This document shows, one piece after another, positions 11,481 to 23,100 of a DNA stretch of 64,000 nucleotides (its first letter is position 1; each line of letters starts with the position of its first letter). The DNA lies in the NCBI GenBank assembly GCA_947000775.1, contig CAMQGK010000327.1, positions 1,054,001 through 1,118,000 on the forward strand, read 5' to 3'. Under the pieces are notes generated by a model that was not told the DNA's origin, ran no database searches, and saw nothing but the letters and a program-made list of their open reading frames with translations. This stretch comes from Pterois miles. Lineage: Eukaryota; Chordata; Actinopteri; Perciformes; Scorpaenidae. Both the position numbers and the translations under genes were made by a program.

Positions 11481-12240
11481 AGCCCCTACATGGCATGTAC
11501 CGCCATAAAATCGAAGAAATGGCTGATATCAAGAAAACCTACCAATGGCTGGAAAGCGCTGGACTGACAGACAGCACAGAGGCACTATGGCAGCACAAGA
11601 ACAGGCCCTAAGTACAAGAGCCATAGAGGCCAGAATCTACCAGAGTAGATCTGACCCAAGGTGAAGACTGTCTAAAGATGCCCCTGAGACAGTCCAGCAC
11701 CCAGTAGCAGGGTGGAAGATGCTGCTGGATCAGCGTACATGGAGAGGCACAACCAAGTGGCTGGAATAGTGTACAGGAACATCTGTAAGCAGTGTGGAAC
11801 AGAAGAACCCAAATCCCAAAGGGCCACAGAAGGAGGCTGAGAACAACAGAACCAAGGTTCTGTGGGACTCCAGCTTCCAGACTGACAAACAGCTCCTGGT
11901 TAACCAACCGGACATAGTGGTGGTGGACAAAGAGCAGAAGAGAGTGGTGGTGATGATGGTAGATACCAGGAGACGCCAACATCAGAAAGAGGGAACACAG
12001 AAAAGTTGGGAAGTACCAAGGAAAGAGCAGCTGGAACCGATGTGGAAGGTCGGTCCCCCTGGTAGTGGGAGCGCTGGGGTCAGTAACCCCCAAACTGGGA
12101 CAGTGGCTCCAACAGATCCCAGGAACAACATCTGAAGCCTCAGTCCAGAAGAGCACAGTCCTAGGAACAGCTAAGATACTGCACCGAGCCCTCAAACTCC
12201 CAGGCCTCTGGTAGAGGACCCGAGCTTGAGGATGACACAG
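11481..12240 (+). mobile_element. Remnant of an R2/NeSL-like non-LTR retrotransposon (ORF C-terminus)
   Basis: Read on the plus strand across several frameshifts, it gives the tail of a reverse-transcriptase polyprotein: NICKQCGTEEPK, then the QTDKQLLVNQPDIVVVDKEQ region (open at 11794-12135), and in another frame GALGSVTPKLGQWLQQIPG and SVQKSTVLGTAKILHRALKL. These phrases belong to a family often annotated as R2-type retrotransposon protein. The 5' part, including the RT core, is absent. Frameshifts and stops make it dead. The 214-codon frame on the opposite strand is only its antisense. Confidence 0.7.
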
Positions 12241-12285
12241 ACACCACCCCATGAGGCTGAGAGGGACATTTTCTCTTTATACCTC

Positions 12286-12393
12286 CATAATTGCCTAAGT
12301 CATATTTTGCAATTAGACCCATCAAAGTAAAATAAATAAATATTATGTGTTTGCCAAAAACACATTTTTTAAGATATGACTTAGGCAATTATG
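12286..12393. mobile_element. Small MITE (108 bp)
   Basis: The ends are inverted repeats: cataattgcctaagtcatat at the left and its reverse complement at 12374-12393. The interior is AT-rich and non-coding. The flanking words atgaggct occur just before (12251) and just after (12395) and may reflect a duplicated target or chance. Confidence 0.6.
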
Positions 12394-14159
12394 CTATGAG
12401 GCTAACGGTATGCTCTTTATTAGTCTGTTTAGATTTACTGTATATTTTTGGAATTTTTTTATGAGACTTTATTTAGTAGAATAAATACTGCACATTGATT
12501 TGATTGGAAATTACTTTTCAGCAACTGAAAGCAATTTGTTTGTCAATTTGTCGTGTATAGCCCAAAAAAACAAACATATAAACAGATATATTCAAAGAGA
12601 AAAAAACTGAACAAATCCAATTTAAGGAACCTCATTGGAAATATCAGCTGAATAAACAGGCTTAAAGGTTCAGTCATCTCAAAGATGTGTAATCAACAGC
12701 TTTAGTTGCTGTTACTGCCTTCAGCGTGTGTGTTGGCATGTTAATGCTTTCTTGCATTTTTTTAAGTTTGTGAAGGGGTGTGTTAAGCTAAAACAGGTTT
12801 TCAGTTGCTTTTTAACAAGAACGCAGCAGGAAAGAGGTGCAGGTATAGACTCACCTTCAGGTGCAGGTGGCTGCAACACAAAGCAAGAGGCCTTTAGGCA
12901 TAATGACAGAGGAGAAAGATGAGGTCATTGAGAATATCAACATTTTCCTCAGACATGTTATAAAAATACCAAGAAAAACAATACAAGACTAAGATTACAA
13001 TATACTGTAAAATATACGCTTATGATGCACCAATAAATGAACTTCCATGGGCTCAACCACTTCACAACATCAACAAACACGTCACAAGTCGTGATTGCAA
13101 ACTGAGGAACACTGGTGTCGGATAGTACTTAAAAAAAAAACCTTAAGTCTTCCCTTAAGTAACATAGGCAGACCCTGATTGATACCCTGGATAATTTAAT
13201 TATCTGCTTTTTCATACAACATACAGTAGATAACGCTGATGTTTTAAAGGTTACGCCCTTATTCCATCAAATAGAAAATATCTTTACATGTTTCCATGTA
13301 ACTTGGCCTGAAAATTGGTATATTTGTAAATTTTATGACCTGCAAATAAAATATTTTTATATGACATGCTTTCTGTATTGTACAATAAATTGTACAATTA
13401 GCCAACTGTGCAATAATGCATTTATACTGCACATTTCAAGACACATTCAATTTCTTATCTATACGAATCTTGCACTTATATTTAACATACTTAATAGATG
13501 TAGCTTTTGAGCCTAGTTTTGTATTCACTTATTTACACTATATATACTTATACTTATGTATATATATATACTGTATATTGTATGTGTTTGATGCACAGAT
13601 TTCTTATATTTCTAATTTCTTATTCTTGTTTTTATTATTATCTATATTCTTTACATATATTGTATTATATATTGTAGCATTTTGTACACAATTTACATGC
13701 TACATACATCTCTAAAGTATCATATATGTGAGTCATACAGACAGACGATAGGGGAACCTGCCTAAACCAGCCATGAAAGAGACAGCTGACAAACAAGTAT
13801 TTAGGTGGCAAAAAAACAAAATGCAAATGAATATGCTGAAAGGTACGCATACCAGTTCACAGGAGATTATATACCAAAGAATGTGGAAAAGTCTGTATTA
13901 CAAAACCAGAAACACTGTCTTCCTCTAATAGCATGGGAAACGGTACAACCACCATCATCAAACCTACAGCTCTTCAGTCTAAAACACAAGTAGTGCACAA
14001 AGTCAGGGTGCTTGTACTTTATTTATTGCTATATATATATATATAAAAAAATATATATATTATATTTTTCGTTTGGAAATGGTTTGAATAAGCTTTATCA
14101 TTGCAAAGTGAAAAAATGCTATTGCAGTTTTGCAATGAAATTTTATGTGGAGAGGTCAC
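12394..14159. other. AT-rich non-coding stretch
   Basis: No gene was found. Between 13400 and 13700 the DNA is very AT-rich with tatata and atttct words. Short (TA)n runs occur near 13558-13570 and 14030-14060. Confidence 0.5.
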
Positions 14160-14366
14160 TGTTTTGTGTTTTTACTTTATTTCCAATAATAAATATATAT
14201 ATATATATATATAACAGTATATATACCCACACTAATGTTGATAACATTATAAAATCTCCCTTTAAGGTAGATTTTGAAGAGAAAAAAATGGGTGATTCAT
14301 TTGTAATTAATCATGATCATTTAGGGAAAATCATGGGGGTAATTGGGATTAAATATTTTAATTGAC
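14160..14366 (+). mobile_element. hAT-like repeat, 3' fragment
   Basis: It shares aaatctccctttaaggtaga, attaatcatgatcat and attaaatattttaattga with the right end of the family at 8291-8783 and 60907-61405. Confidence 0.5.
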
Positions 14367-14371
14367 GAAAC

Positions 14372-14373
<2 letters not shown>

Positions 14374-14444
<71 letters not shown>
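14374..14444. repeat. (TA)n microsatellite
   Basis: An almost pure TA dinucleotide run of about 70 bp. Confidence 0.95.
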
Positions 14445-14447
<3 letters not shown>

Positions 14448-14799
14448 GTTTTTCTTGTTTTCTTTAATATGCAAACTTATTGTTACTCTTTATCCTGTTA
14501 AAATTCTCTTTAAATTCAAACATTTCTTTAGATATTTCCGGACTGCATCATAAAAGTTCTCTGTCTTGTCCAAAACATCCGGCAAGTAAAACCACCTACG
14601 CAGACAACTATGACAGCAGCCCATGTGACACAGGGTGAGTTCAGAAGACTTCATGAAATACGTTGTTTTTTTATTTAGTTTGTTTATGTAGTTTGCCCTT
14701 CTGCTAACGGCTTTATCTAATCCCGGCTGTATACTGAATCGGTGAAACAATCTGATTAGAGACAGATCTTTCATATCTTCCGTGTTTTGGTTGCAGTAG

Positions 14800-16808
14800 T
14801 TGTGTGTCTTAATCATGCTGCTGTCTCCAGAAATGCCTTTGGAGCTGCAAAAACTTATTGTGAACAAAGTACTAAGACATTTTTACCTCATTTGTAGTAT
14901 AATGCAATGCAATAAACATATCACATCGACATCCAGCAGCGTCATTTCTGTTGACGGCTTCAAGTCGGACATTGAATTGGCAAATGCTCTTAACAGTTTT
15001 TATACACGTTTCGATGCTTTTAATTTTAGTCAAGAAATACAGGAAATTAGTCATAAAGTGAGAGACAACAAGCACTTTTTTTATTTCCCAGAGGGATGTT
15101 GAAAAATCGCTTGTTCCCTTAAGCCAAAGGAAAGCTATGGCCCTGATAACATTTGTGGCTGCTTGCTGAAGTCTTGTGCTAAAGAGCTGAGCTCTATTTT
15201 TCAGCATATTTTTAACCAGTCTCTAAAGATGCAGCATGTGCCAAGAGTCTGGAAGGATGCTGTTGTTATTCCAGCCCCAAAAATCAGTTCTCCCAAGACC
15301 CTCAATGATTTCAGACCAATTGCACTGACATCAATTGTAATGAAATCTTTTGAGAAACTTGTGAGAACCGAAATACTAAAGGCAGCTGAGCATGACCTTG
15401 ATCCCATGCAATTCGCCTATAGGCCCAACAGAGGGGTACAGGATGCTACTGTCACCTTATTACATCTGCTTTTCAAACACCTGGAAGGGAAAGGAACACA
15501 TGCTAGGCTTTTATTCGTGGATTTTTCATCTGCTTTTAATACAATCCAACCCCATGTTTTAGCCTCTAGGATTTTAGAACATTTTAACGTAAGCAACAAC
15601 CTTGTTGGTTGGATTTTGAACTTTTTAACTAGCAGGACACAGAAAGTGAGAGTTAATGGAAGTGTTTCGGATCAGGTGACGTCCTCCACTGGCTCCCCAC
15701 AAGGATGTGTGCTGTCTCCTCTCCTGTTCATCCTCTATACCAACATGTGCCGAAGCACCAGAGCGGATAGAACCATCTTAAAGTATGCAGACGACACAGT
15801 TATTGTCAGCCTGCTGAAAAACAATGACACAAGCCATGGACCAGTTGTTCAGGACTTTCTTGACTGGTGCAATAAGTCCTTCCTTGAGATGAATCTCTCT
15901 AAAACAAAAGACATGATCATTGATTTCCGGAAGAACAGAGCTTCCAACCAAGAGGCAACAGTTTTAAAAGGTCAGACTGTGGAGTGTGTCGACACTTACA
16001 AATATCTGGGAACTGTCATTGACAATAAACTAAACTTTGAGGCAAACTGTGAAGCTGTGTGCAAAAAGGGATGCCAGCGCTTGTTTTGTCTGAGAAAACT
16101 GTCCAGTTTTAACATTGACAGGACCATGCTGACCTTGTTTTATCGTGCTTTTATAGAATCTCTTTTAACTTTCTGTCTCATCTCATGGTTTGGAAACGTG
16201 TCCCTAAAAAACAAAAACAGCTTAAATCAAATTGTTAAATGGTCAAGCAAGCTGATCGGAGAGTCTCAGCTCCATCCAGAAGCCCTGAATGCCAATCAGC
16301 TACAGAGGACAGCTGACTCTATTATAAGAGACGACTCCCACCCTCTTAATGGGGAATTTAAGCTGCTCCCATCAGGTCGGAGGTTCATGGTACCTGCCTG
16401 TAAGTCTAAGCGCTACAAAAGCAGCTTTATACCAGCAGCCATCACAACTATAAACAAGTAAGAAACTGCAATTTTAATTTTATGTATTTATTTCTTTCGC
16501 TGTTTCACTTATCTTGTCTTAAAGAATGGCACTTTTGGGCTTGGTTTTGACATTTTTTTATGGCTTTTATGACTTTTATGACTTTTATGGCTTTTATGGC
16601 TTTTTATCCACTGATGTTTTAACTTATCTTGTTTTTTTTCTTTTTTATCAATACGGCCATTCTTCCTGCCCTTTTGAGCCTAAGCACTGTTGTCACTTTG
16701 TCACTTTGTCTTGTATTGTATTGTGTTGTTTTTGTGTTCACAATTACGAGATGACTCACTCACTGCAGTGACAGTGACTACGGGTACAAATAAATATTCT
16801 GATTCTGA
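14800..16808 (+). mobile_element. L2-type LINE with open reverse transcriptase domain
   Basis: The open frame 15163-16461 (432 codons) encodes a non-LTR reverse transcriptase: FRPIALTSIVMKSFEKLV, QFAYRPNRGVQDA, LFVDFSSAFNT (motif A), SPQGCVLSPLLF (motif B), the catalytic YADD at about 15785-15796, KTKDMIIDFRK and KYLGTVIDNKLNF. The end HPLNGEFKLLPSGRRF is typical of the L2/Rex1-like branch. Upstream, ELANALNSFYTRFDAF and SHKVRDNKHFF are read in other frames, with frameshifts near 15090 and 15139, so the full protein is broken and the endonuclease is missing. The 3' end after 16461 closes with a tattctgattctga tail, the usual L2 terminus. The left limit is approximate. Confidence 0.85.
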
Positions 16809-16810
16809 TA

Positions 16811-17950
16811 CTGAAATATAAATGCAACACTTTTGTTTTTGCTTCCATTGTTTATATGCTAAAGTCAAAGATCTGAGACTAAGATAGAAGGTCTGTTTCT
16901 CCCCAATATTGTTCACAGATTTGTCTAAATCTGTGTTAGTGAGCACTTCTCCGCTGAAATAATCCATCCACCTCACAGGTGTGGTATATCAAGATGCTGA
17001 TTAGACAGCATGATTATTGCACAGCTGCGCCTTAGACTGGTCACAATAACAGTCCACTCTAAAATGTTCAGTTTTATCACACAGCACAATACCACAGATG
17101 TTGCGTTTTGAGGGAGGGTATAATTAGCATGCTGACTGCAGGAATGTCCACCAGAGCTGTTGATGTTCATTTCTCTTCCATAAGCCATCTCCAAAGATGT
17201 TTCAGAGAATTTGGCAGTACATCCAGCCTGCCTCATAACCGCTGACCACGTGTAACCACACCAGCCCAGGACCTCCACATCCGGTATCTTCACCTGCAAG
17301 ATTGTCTGAGACCAGCCACCCGGACAGCTGATGCAACAATCGGTTTGCATAACCAAAGAATCTCTGCACAAACTGTCAGAAACCCTCTCAGGGAAGCTCA
17401 GCTGCATGTTCGTCGTCCTCACCGGGGTCCTGATCTGACTGCAGTTCGTCATCGTAACCGACTTGAGTGGGCAAATGCTCACCTTGTGAGCATTGTGGTG
17501 TCTGGCACTCTGAAGAGGTGTTGTCTTCACGGATGAATCCCGGTTTTCACTGTATAGGTCAGATGGCAGACAGCACGTATGGCGTCATGTGGGTAAGCGC
17601 TTTGCTGATGTCAAAATTGTGAATTGACTGGGATGCTCTGGATCGGTGTATACAAGAGCATGTTCCACTTCCTGCCAATATCCAGCAACTTCAAACAGCC
17701 ATTGAAGAGGAGTGGACAACATACCACAGGACACAATCAATAACCGGATCAACTCTATGTGAAGGAGATGTGTTGGACTGTGTGAGGCACATTTGTGGAG
17801 AGTGGACTTTTATTGTGACACAGCTGTGCAATAATCATGCTGTCTAATCACCATCTTGACATGCCACATCTGTGAGGTGGATGGATTATTTATTTAAACA
17901 CATAAAAATGGACGCAAAAACAAAAGTGTTGCATTTATATTTTTGTTCAG
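16811..17950 (+). mobile_element. Tc1-like transposon with dead transposase
   Basis: The terminal inverted repeats are visible: aatgcaacacttttgttttt near the left end and its near reverse complement at the right end, next to a TA. The plus strand encodes broken transposase pieces: TVRNPLREAQLHVRRPHRG and RNRLEWANAH (DNA-binding part), a stretch matching FTDESRF, and downstream the QTAIEEEW region. Frameshifts separate them. The element sits exactly at the ttctga tail of the L2 LINE. Confidence 0.8.
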
Positions 17951-18038
17951 TTTATCTAAAAGACAGCACAGCGCCCAGGCTCACTGAGACCGAACGACCA
18001 CCATTCAGTAACAAACAATGCACTACACACATGTTTTA

Positions 18039-18555
18039 CACCGATCAACCATAACATTAGGACAGCATCGGCACCATGACCGTTCTGTGGCTACACAGTC
18101 CCATATGCAACAAACTACGATGATTTGTGTGTTTTATCAGAACCAGCACTTTTTCAGCAAAGTGAGCTACAGTAGCGCTTTATTGGATTGAACAATACAG
18201 GCCAGCCTTCGCTCCCCACGTGCATCAATGAGCCTTGGCCTCCCATGACCCTGTCGCTGTTTCACCGGTTTTCCTTCCTTGGACCACTTTTGGTAGGGCC
18301 TGACCACTGCAGACTGGGAACATCCCACAAGAGCTGCAGTTTTGGAGATGCTCTGAACCAGTCTTCTAGCCATCCCATTTTGGTCCTTGTCAAAGTCACT
18401 CTCATCCTTACACTTGCCCATTTTTATGCTTCCAGCAACTTCAAGGACAAAATGTTCTGCTGCATATTATATTCCACCCACTGCCAGGTGCCATTGTAAC
18501 AAGATTATCAATGCGTCAGTGGTCATAATGTTGTTAATGTTACAGCAGATCGGTG
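18039..18555 (-). mobile_element. Deleted Tc1-like element keeping the transposase N-terminus
   Basis: It begins caccgatcaaccataacatt after a TA and ends ...gtcataatgttgttaatgtt...gatcggtg. The minus strand has an 84-codon frame (18167-18421) starting MGKCKDESDFDKDQ, with KTAALVGCSQSAV and RQGHGRPRLID: the helix-turn-helix N-terminus of a Tc1 transposase. The catalytic DDE part is deleted, so the copy is non-autonomous. Confidence 0.8.
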
Positions 18556-20149
18556 CATATGCCTATAAAGACATTTGATAACTCTCTGAGACAGGTACTC
18601 TTCTCTACCAGGACTCATAACAATCACCCTGATGTTTTTACCTATAAGTTACCTATAAGTGTGTTCAACCAGTGGAGGTATTGGAGGTGCATTTTTTCTA
18701 ATAGACTGTATAGAATGTGATTTGATTTATTACCTCAGTAAACATTGTAAACATGTGTTGTCTCAATCACTAGTTTCAAGCCTTCATCAATACAATATGA
18801 TGTTCATTTAATAAATTATGGTCCCATTTAGAGTGAAATACACCATAAAGAAGGGGATCCCTGAGGGCATGGCTACCTTATGATTGACGGGTTGCTACCA
18901 CAGAGTTGTGTGGTCTGGGAGTTGTCTGTGTTTTCATCGTACAACTTTAACTCTTTCAGTGTGTTTTCAGTTCATGAAAGTTAATGGTAACAGTTGGATC
19001 ACCTAAAAACATCTTATTCAGCGTTCACTTGTACTTTGCTCCACCCTCTTGTGTCACTTGTGGCTGCAAATTACCAAGATGGCGACAGCGAAACTGATGA
19101 ATTCAGGGTATCAAAACTGCAGTCCACAAACCGATGTCTCGACAGCTGTTGCACAGTGAAACATGGTGCACAGAACTTTTAACACCAATTGTCTTGAGCC
19201 TACTACATTACTGCACGACAGACTTCCATTTACTGTGAAGTGTAATTACACAGCGAGACACCCAACAATAATTAAAAAGCTAAAGCCCAACAGTGCATAA
19301 AAATGATGCTCACATTAACAGATCAACAACTGAGACAGCAAGTCTGTAGATGGTTCTCCGGCAGTAAAGGAAAATCCTGAGGCCCTTTGTGCACAAAAAA
19401 AATGCTAATTATGATTATAATGACAAACTGCATTGCATTCGGCAGCAGTTGTTCAAGTTTTTTGAAGGAATTCAAATAATGTTGCAAAAAAAAAAAAACT
19501 TATGTCGTCAGCAAGTCTTCAAACTTTGTGGGTGGTCACACCGACTTAAAACTCTCCTGCTGCAGCCGAAGCTTCTCATGTGCAGCTGAGGAACAGATAA
19601 GTGGGCTGGCAGACGGTAAACACAGACGAACATTTTCTGTCTTGTCTCTTTAATGTTTTAACATTTCAATCATGACTGATTTTTATTTTTATTTAGTGAA
19701 AACAATAGAGTTGTGCTCAGAGTTTAGTAGTTTACAGTGTTGATACATGCACAGATATACATGTTTTTCTGTTTTATATCTGTGGATATATGAGCAAGTT
19801 GTCAGGATTGTGTGTTTTTGTGTATGCAACAGCATTTTTAAAATTCATAATACTACAAATATACTGTATGAATATTGCAATACTTTCATCAGTGGGCCAT
19901 AAGCTCAGTCACTATTGTGTTACCTCATTTGGTTATAATCAGTGGCTTAACAGAGATTTATTAAAATGAAAATCGTTGAGATTTACAATACAAATACAAA
20001 TTTAACTGAATTTTCATATTAATTTCAATGAAACATTTAATGTAGTCTTTTATTGTGTTATAGTGTATACACATACCTTTGAATTTTTCATGCTTCTTTA
20101 TATCATTTCTGCTGTATGATTAAAGTTTGGTCCAAGACGCGCTACAAGG
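18556..20149. other. Intergenic region upstream of the meprin gene
   Basis: No exon is supported. A piece around 19030-19160 (cttgtgtcacttgtggctgc, aagatggcgacagcgaaact) resembles a dispersed repeat. The last about 100 bp should include the meprin promoter, but I see no certain TATA box. Confidence 0.4.
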
Positions 20150-23100
20150 ATGAGAGGCTACATTTTCCTTGTCGTGAACTTGGCAGTTTCATCCGCATTC
20201 ACCCGAGACCCAGTAAGAGTTCACTTATTGTTGTACTTTCTGTCAAATTATTATTTATTCTATTTAATTAATTCTTTGTTCGAATGGAAATTTGCTTTTA
20301 TTTTTATTTTATTTTTATTTTATTTTCTCTTACTATGTTTATTGTTATGCACCAAAACATCAAGGCAAATGTGTTGAATGTGAAAACCTGGTAATAAACC
20401 TGTGTGTTTCTGATAATCATCAAATAAAATACAATCATGTCTGTCTTGAATTTCATGTATTTCAATGTGACCACATTTGATTCTTTACAGAGAGGCGGCG
20501 AGATAATTAGTAAGTTGTATTATTTCAAATTCTTCATTTGATTTCATCAAATTAATTTAACAGAGATTTCTTTAATTAACCAATGTTACTTTATAAAGCA
20601 GCCTCTCGTCTGTTTCCGTAGATATTGGTGAAGAAAAGGACATTCCCGAGGCAAACAAGGGTAAAGTTAAATGTGGTCGTATCATTAAATGGGCCTTGTG
20701 CTGGGATTAGTATTGAGTTTATGTTTGACAGAGCACCTTAGTTGAGGATTCATGGTGTCGTTAATTAATCAGTTTCTCTGTCATTTTTTTATGCTTTATC
20801 TTAGGTTCATTGCATGATGATATTATAAAGGTGGGTTTAGCATTTTTGTAGTAAATTATTAAAAATGAACATGCATGAATTATTTGTGTCAACCAACACA
20901 TTTTCTATAAAACTCCTCAGCCACCACACACATCAAGGAGTGCCGTTAATGCTGAGGACAGGCTGTGGACATCCCCAGTCCCATATGTTTTGGAAAAAAG
21001 CCTTGGTAAATATTATTTTTCCTGCATAACAAACCAGAATATTTGTCAGTGTTAGGGAGGAGCACACCTATGAGACAGGTTTTAGGTATTTAGTGAAGTA
21101 TATGACATGACTGTACACCAGTCAGTGCAGTTCAACAGGCTGGAGGCTGTGGTCACATATAGTTGCAGCCACATTGACATGAACAAAGCAAGTCAACGTA
21201 GTTTCGGGCCACCTAGTTGTGCAAAACAATGCCCCACCCCTCCACCTGAATTTATGAGAGCAGTTGCCTCAGAATAATACATCAGTACAAGCATACCTCG
21301 TCTGGATTTTGCATTCACACTGCCATTTCTTTGTTCTTCCTCATTGCACATTAGGGTTGAATGCTAAAGGAATCATCCTGAAAGCCTTTGACCAGTTCAG
21401 ACTGAAGTCATGCCTTGACTTCAAACCAAGGGACAATGAGGATTATTACATTTCTGTCCAAAAATTAAACGGGTATGTTTTTAATGAGCTTGTGAGATTT
21501 ATTATTGTGCAAGTTCACCTACATATACTTTGAATTTCCTCTATGTCTGCTCTGATAAATGGTCAGGTCAGCGACATAAAGGTATAAATGTGATGAACTG
21601 TTACTGACGAGTGCTTTTTCCCCTTTTAGATGTTATTCATATGTTGGGAAAGTACAACCCAATGGACAGACCATCTCCATCGGGAGATTTTGTGATATGG
21701 TTCCCATTGTTGAACATGAGTTCCTCCATGCTTTAGGCTTCTACCATGAACACACCAGATATGACAGAGATGATTATGTGACCATTGCATTTGAGAACAT
21801 CATACCAGGTCTCATTAAGACTTTCTTCATAACATTCCTGTTGTTACTCATTTATGTGTTATGCCAAAACTAGTTTTTGATGACAGAGCTAATTTATTAA
21901 TTCCTAAATGAAACAATGAATAATTAAATTATTGCAAAAAGCCATATTAAAGCCTTAAAGGTGCTAAATACAGGATTGGGAGCATTTCTATTCAACAACA
22001 GCGCTGACAGAGATAACAGGTTGTACCTGAGGGGGAAGCGGAGGGTGGGTCGCCGTGAGTCGGGATGGCGTTATCAGCTGTAACCACCATATGAGATTAG
22101 TGCAGAGCAGCAGTCAGCGGTTAGTCAGTGGGGCACGCTCACATGCACTAAAAGTGGACATGGATGACCCGGCAATGTCAACAACGCATTCGGATAACAA
22201 CACACAGAGAGAGAGCGACTTCATTCTCTGCTTAAGTGGACATTACTCCACTATATTGTACATAGCAGATTTGCTGCTACAGGCTGCACGGTGCTGCAGT
22301 GGTTAGCACTGTCCCCTTAAAACAAGAGGGTCGCAGGTTTGAATCCGGCTTGGGACTCTTCTGTGTGGAGTTTGCATGTTCTCCCTGTGTTAGCGTGGGT
22401 TTTCCACAGTCCAAAGTCATGCAGGTTAACTGATGACTCTAAATATCCCGTGGGTGTGGATGTGAGTGTGAATGGTTGTCTGTCTCTTTGTGCCGACCTG
22501 TCCAGGGTGAACCAGTGCCACCTGGGATCAGCTCCAGCCTTCAGACCTCTAACAGGATAAGTGTTTGCAGATGGACGGATGGATGCTATAATAATGCTCT
22601 GAATATATAACTTAGCACCTTTAATAATTGGTTAAAATTGTAAACAAGTTTCACAATATTTTTTCTTTGTGTTGGTTCCCAATTTATTTTTCTCCTTGTC
22701 AGCTCTCATCATTTGGCATTTAAGACTGAAGAGATCAATGTGGACATATGTTAATTTCTTCAAATGTTGTCTCGTCAATGATTTATGAATTATGCTTGAA
22801 CTATCTATGCTGCTTTATTTAGGTCCAGTATGTGTTAACTGACAGCTGTCTTTCATGTGTCTAGGTTTTGAATTGAATTTTTTAAAAGTGAGCCGTGAAG
22901 AGAGCATCACCCAGGGAGTCCCATACGACTACTTGTCAGTGATGCACTACGGCAAGAATGCCTTCACCAATGGCAATGGGTCTACAATTACCACCAAATA
23001 CCCAAAATTTGAGGATGTTATTGGTCAAAGACTAGAAATGAGTCCCTCTGATGTTGCGGAGCTGAACCTCCTCTACAAATGCAGTAAGTGTTTGGAGTTT

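Noticed and set aside
11608..12252. 214-codon minus-strand open frame
   Set aside because: It is antisense to a recognisable LINE polyprotein remnant on the plus strand.
13416..13715. 99-codon AT-rich frame, Tyr/Leu-rich
   Set aside because: Composition follows the AT-rich DNA; no domain or splice signal.
16973..17530. 185-codon minus-strand open frame
   Set aside because: Antisense of the Tc1 transposase relic, which reads correctly on the plus strand.
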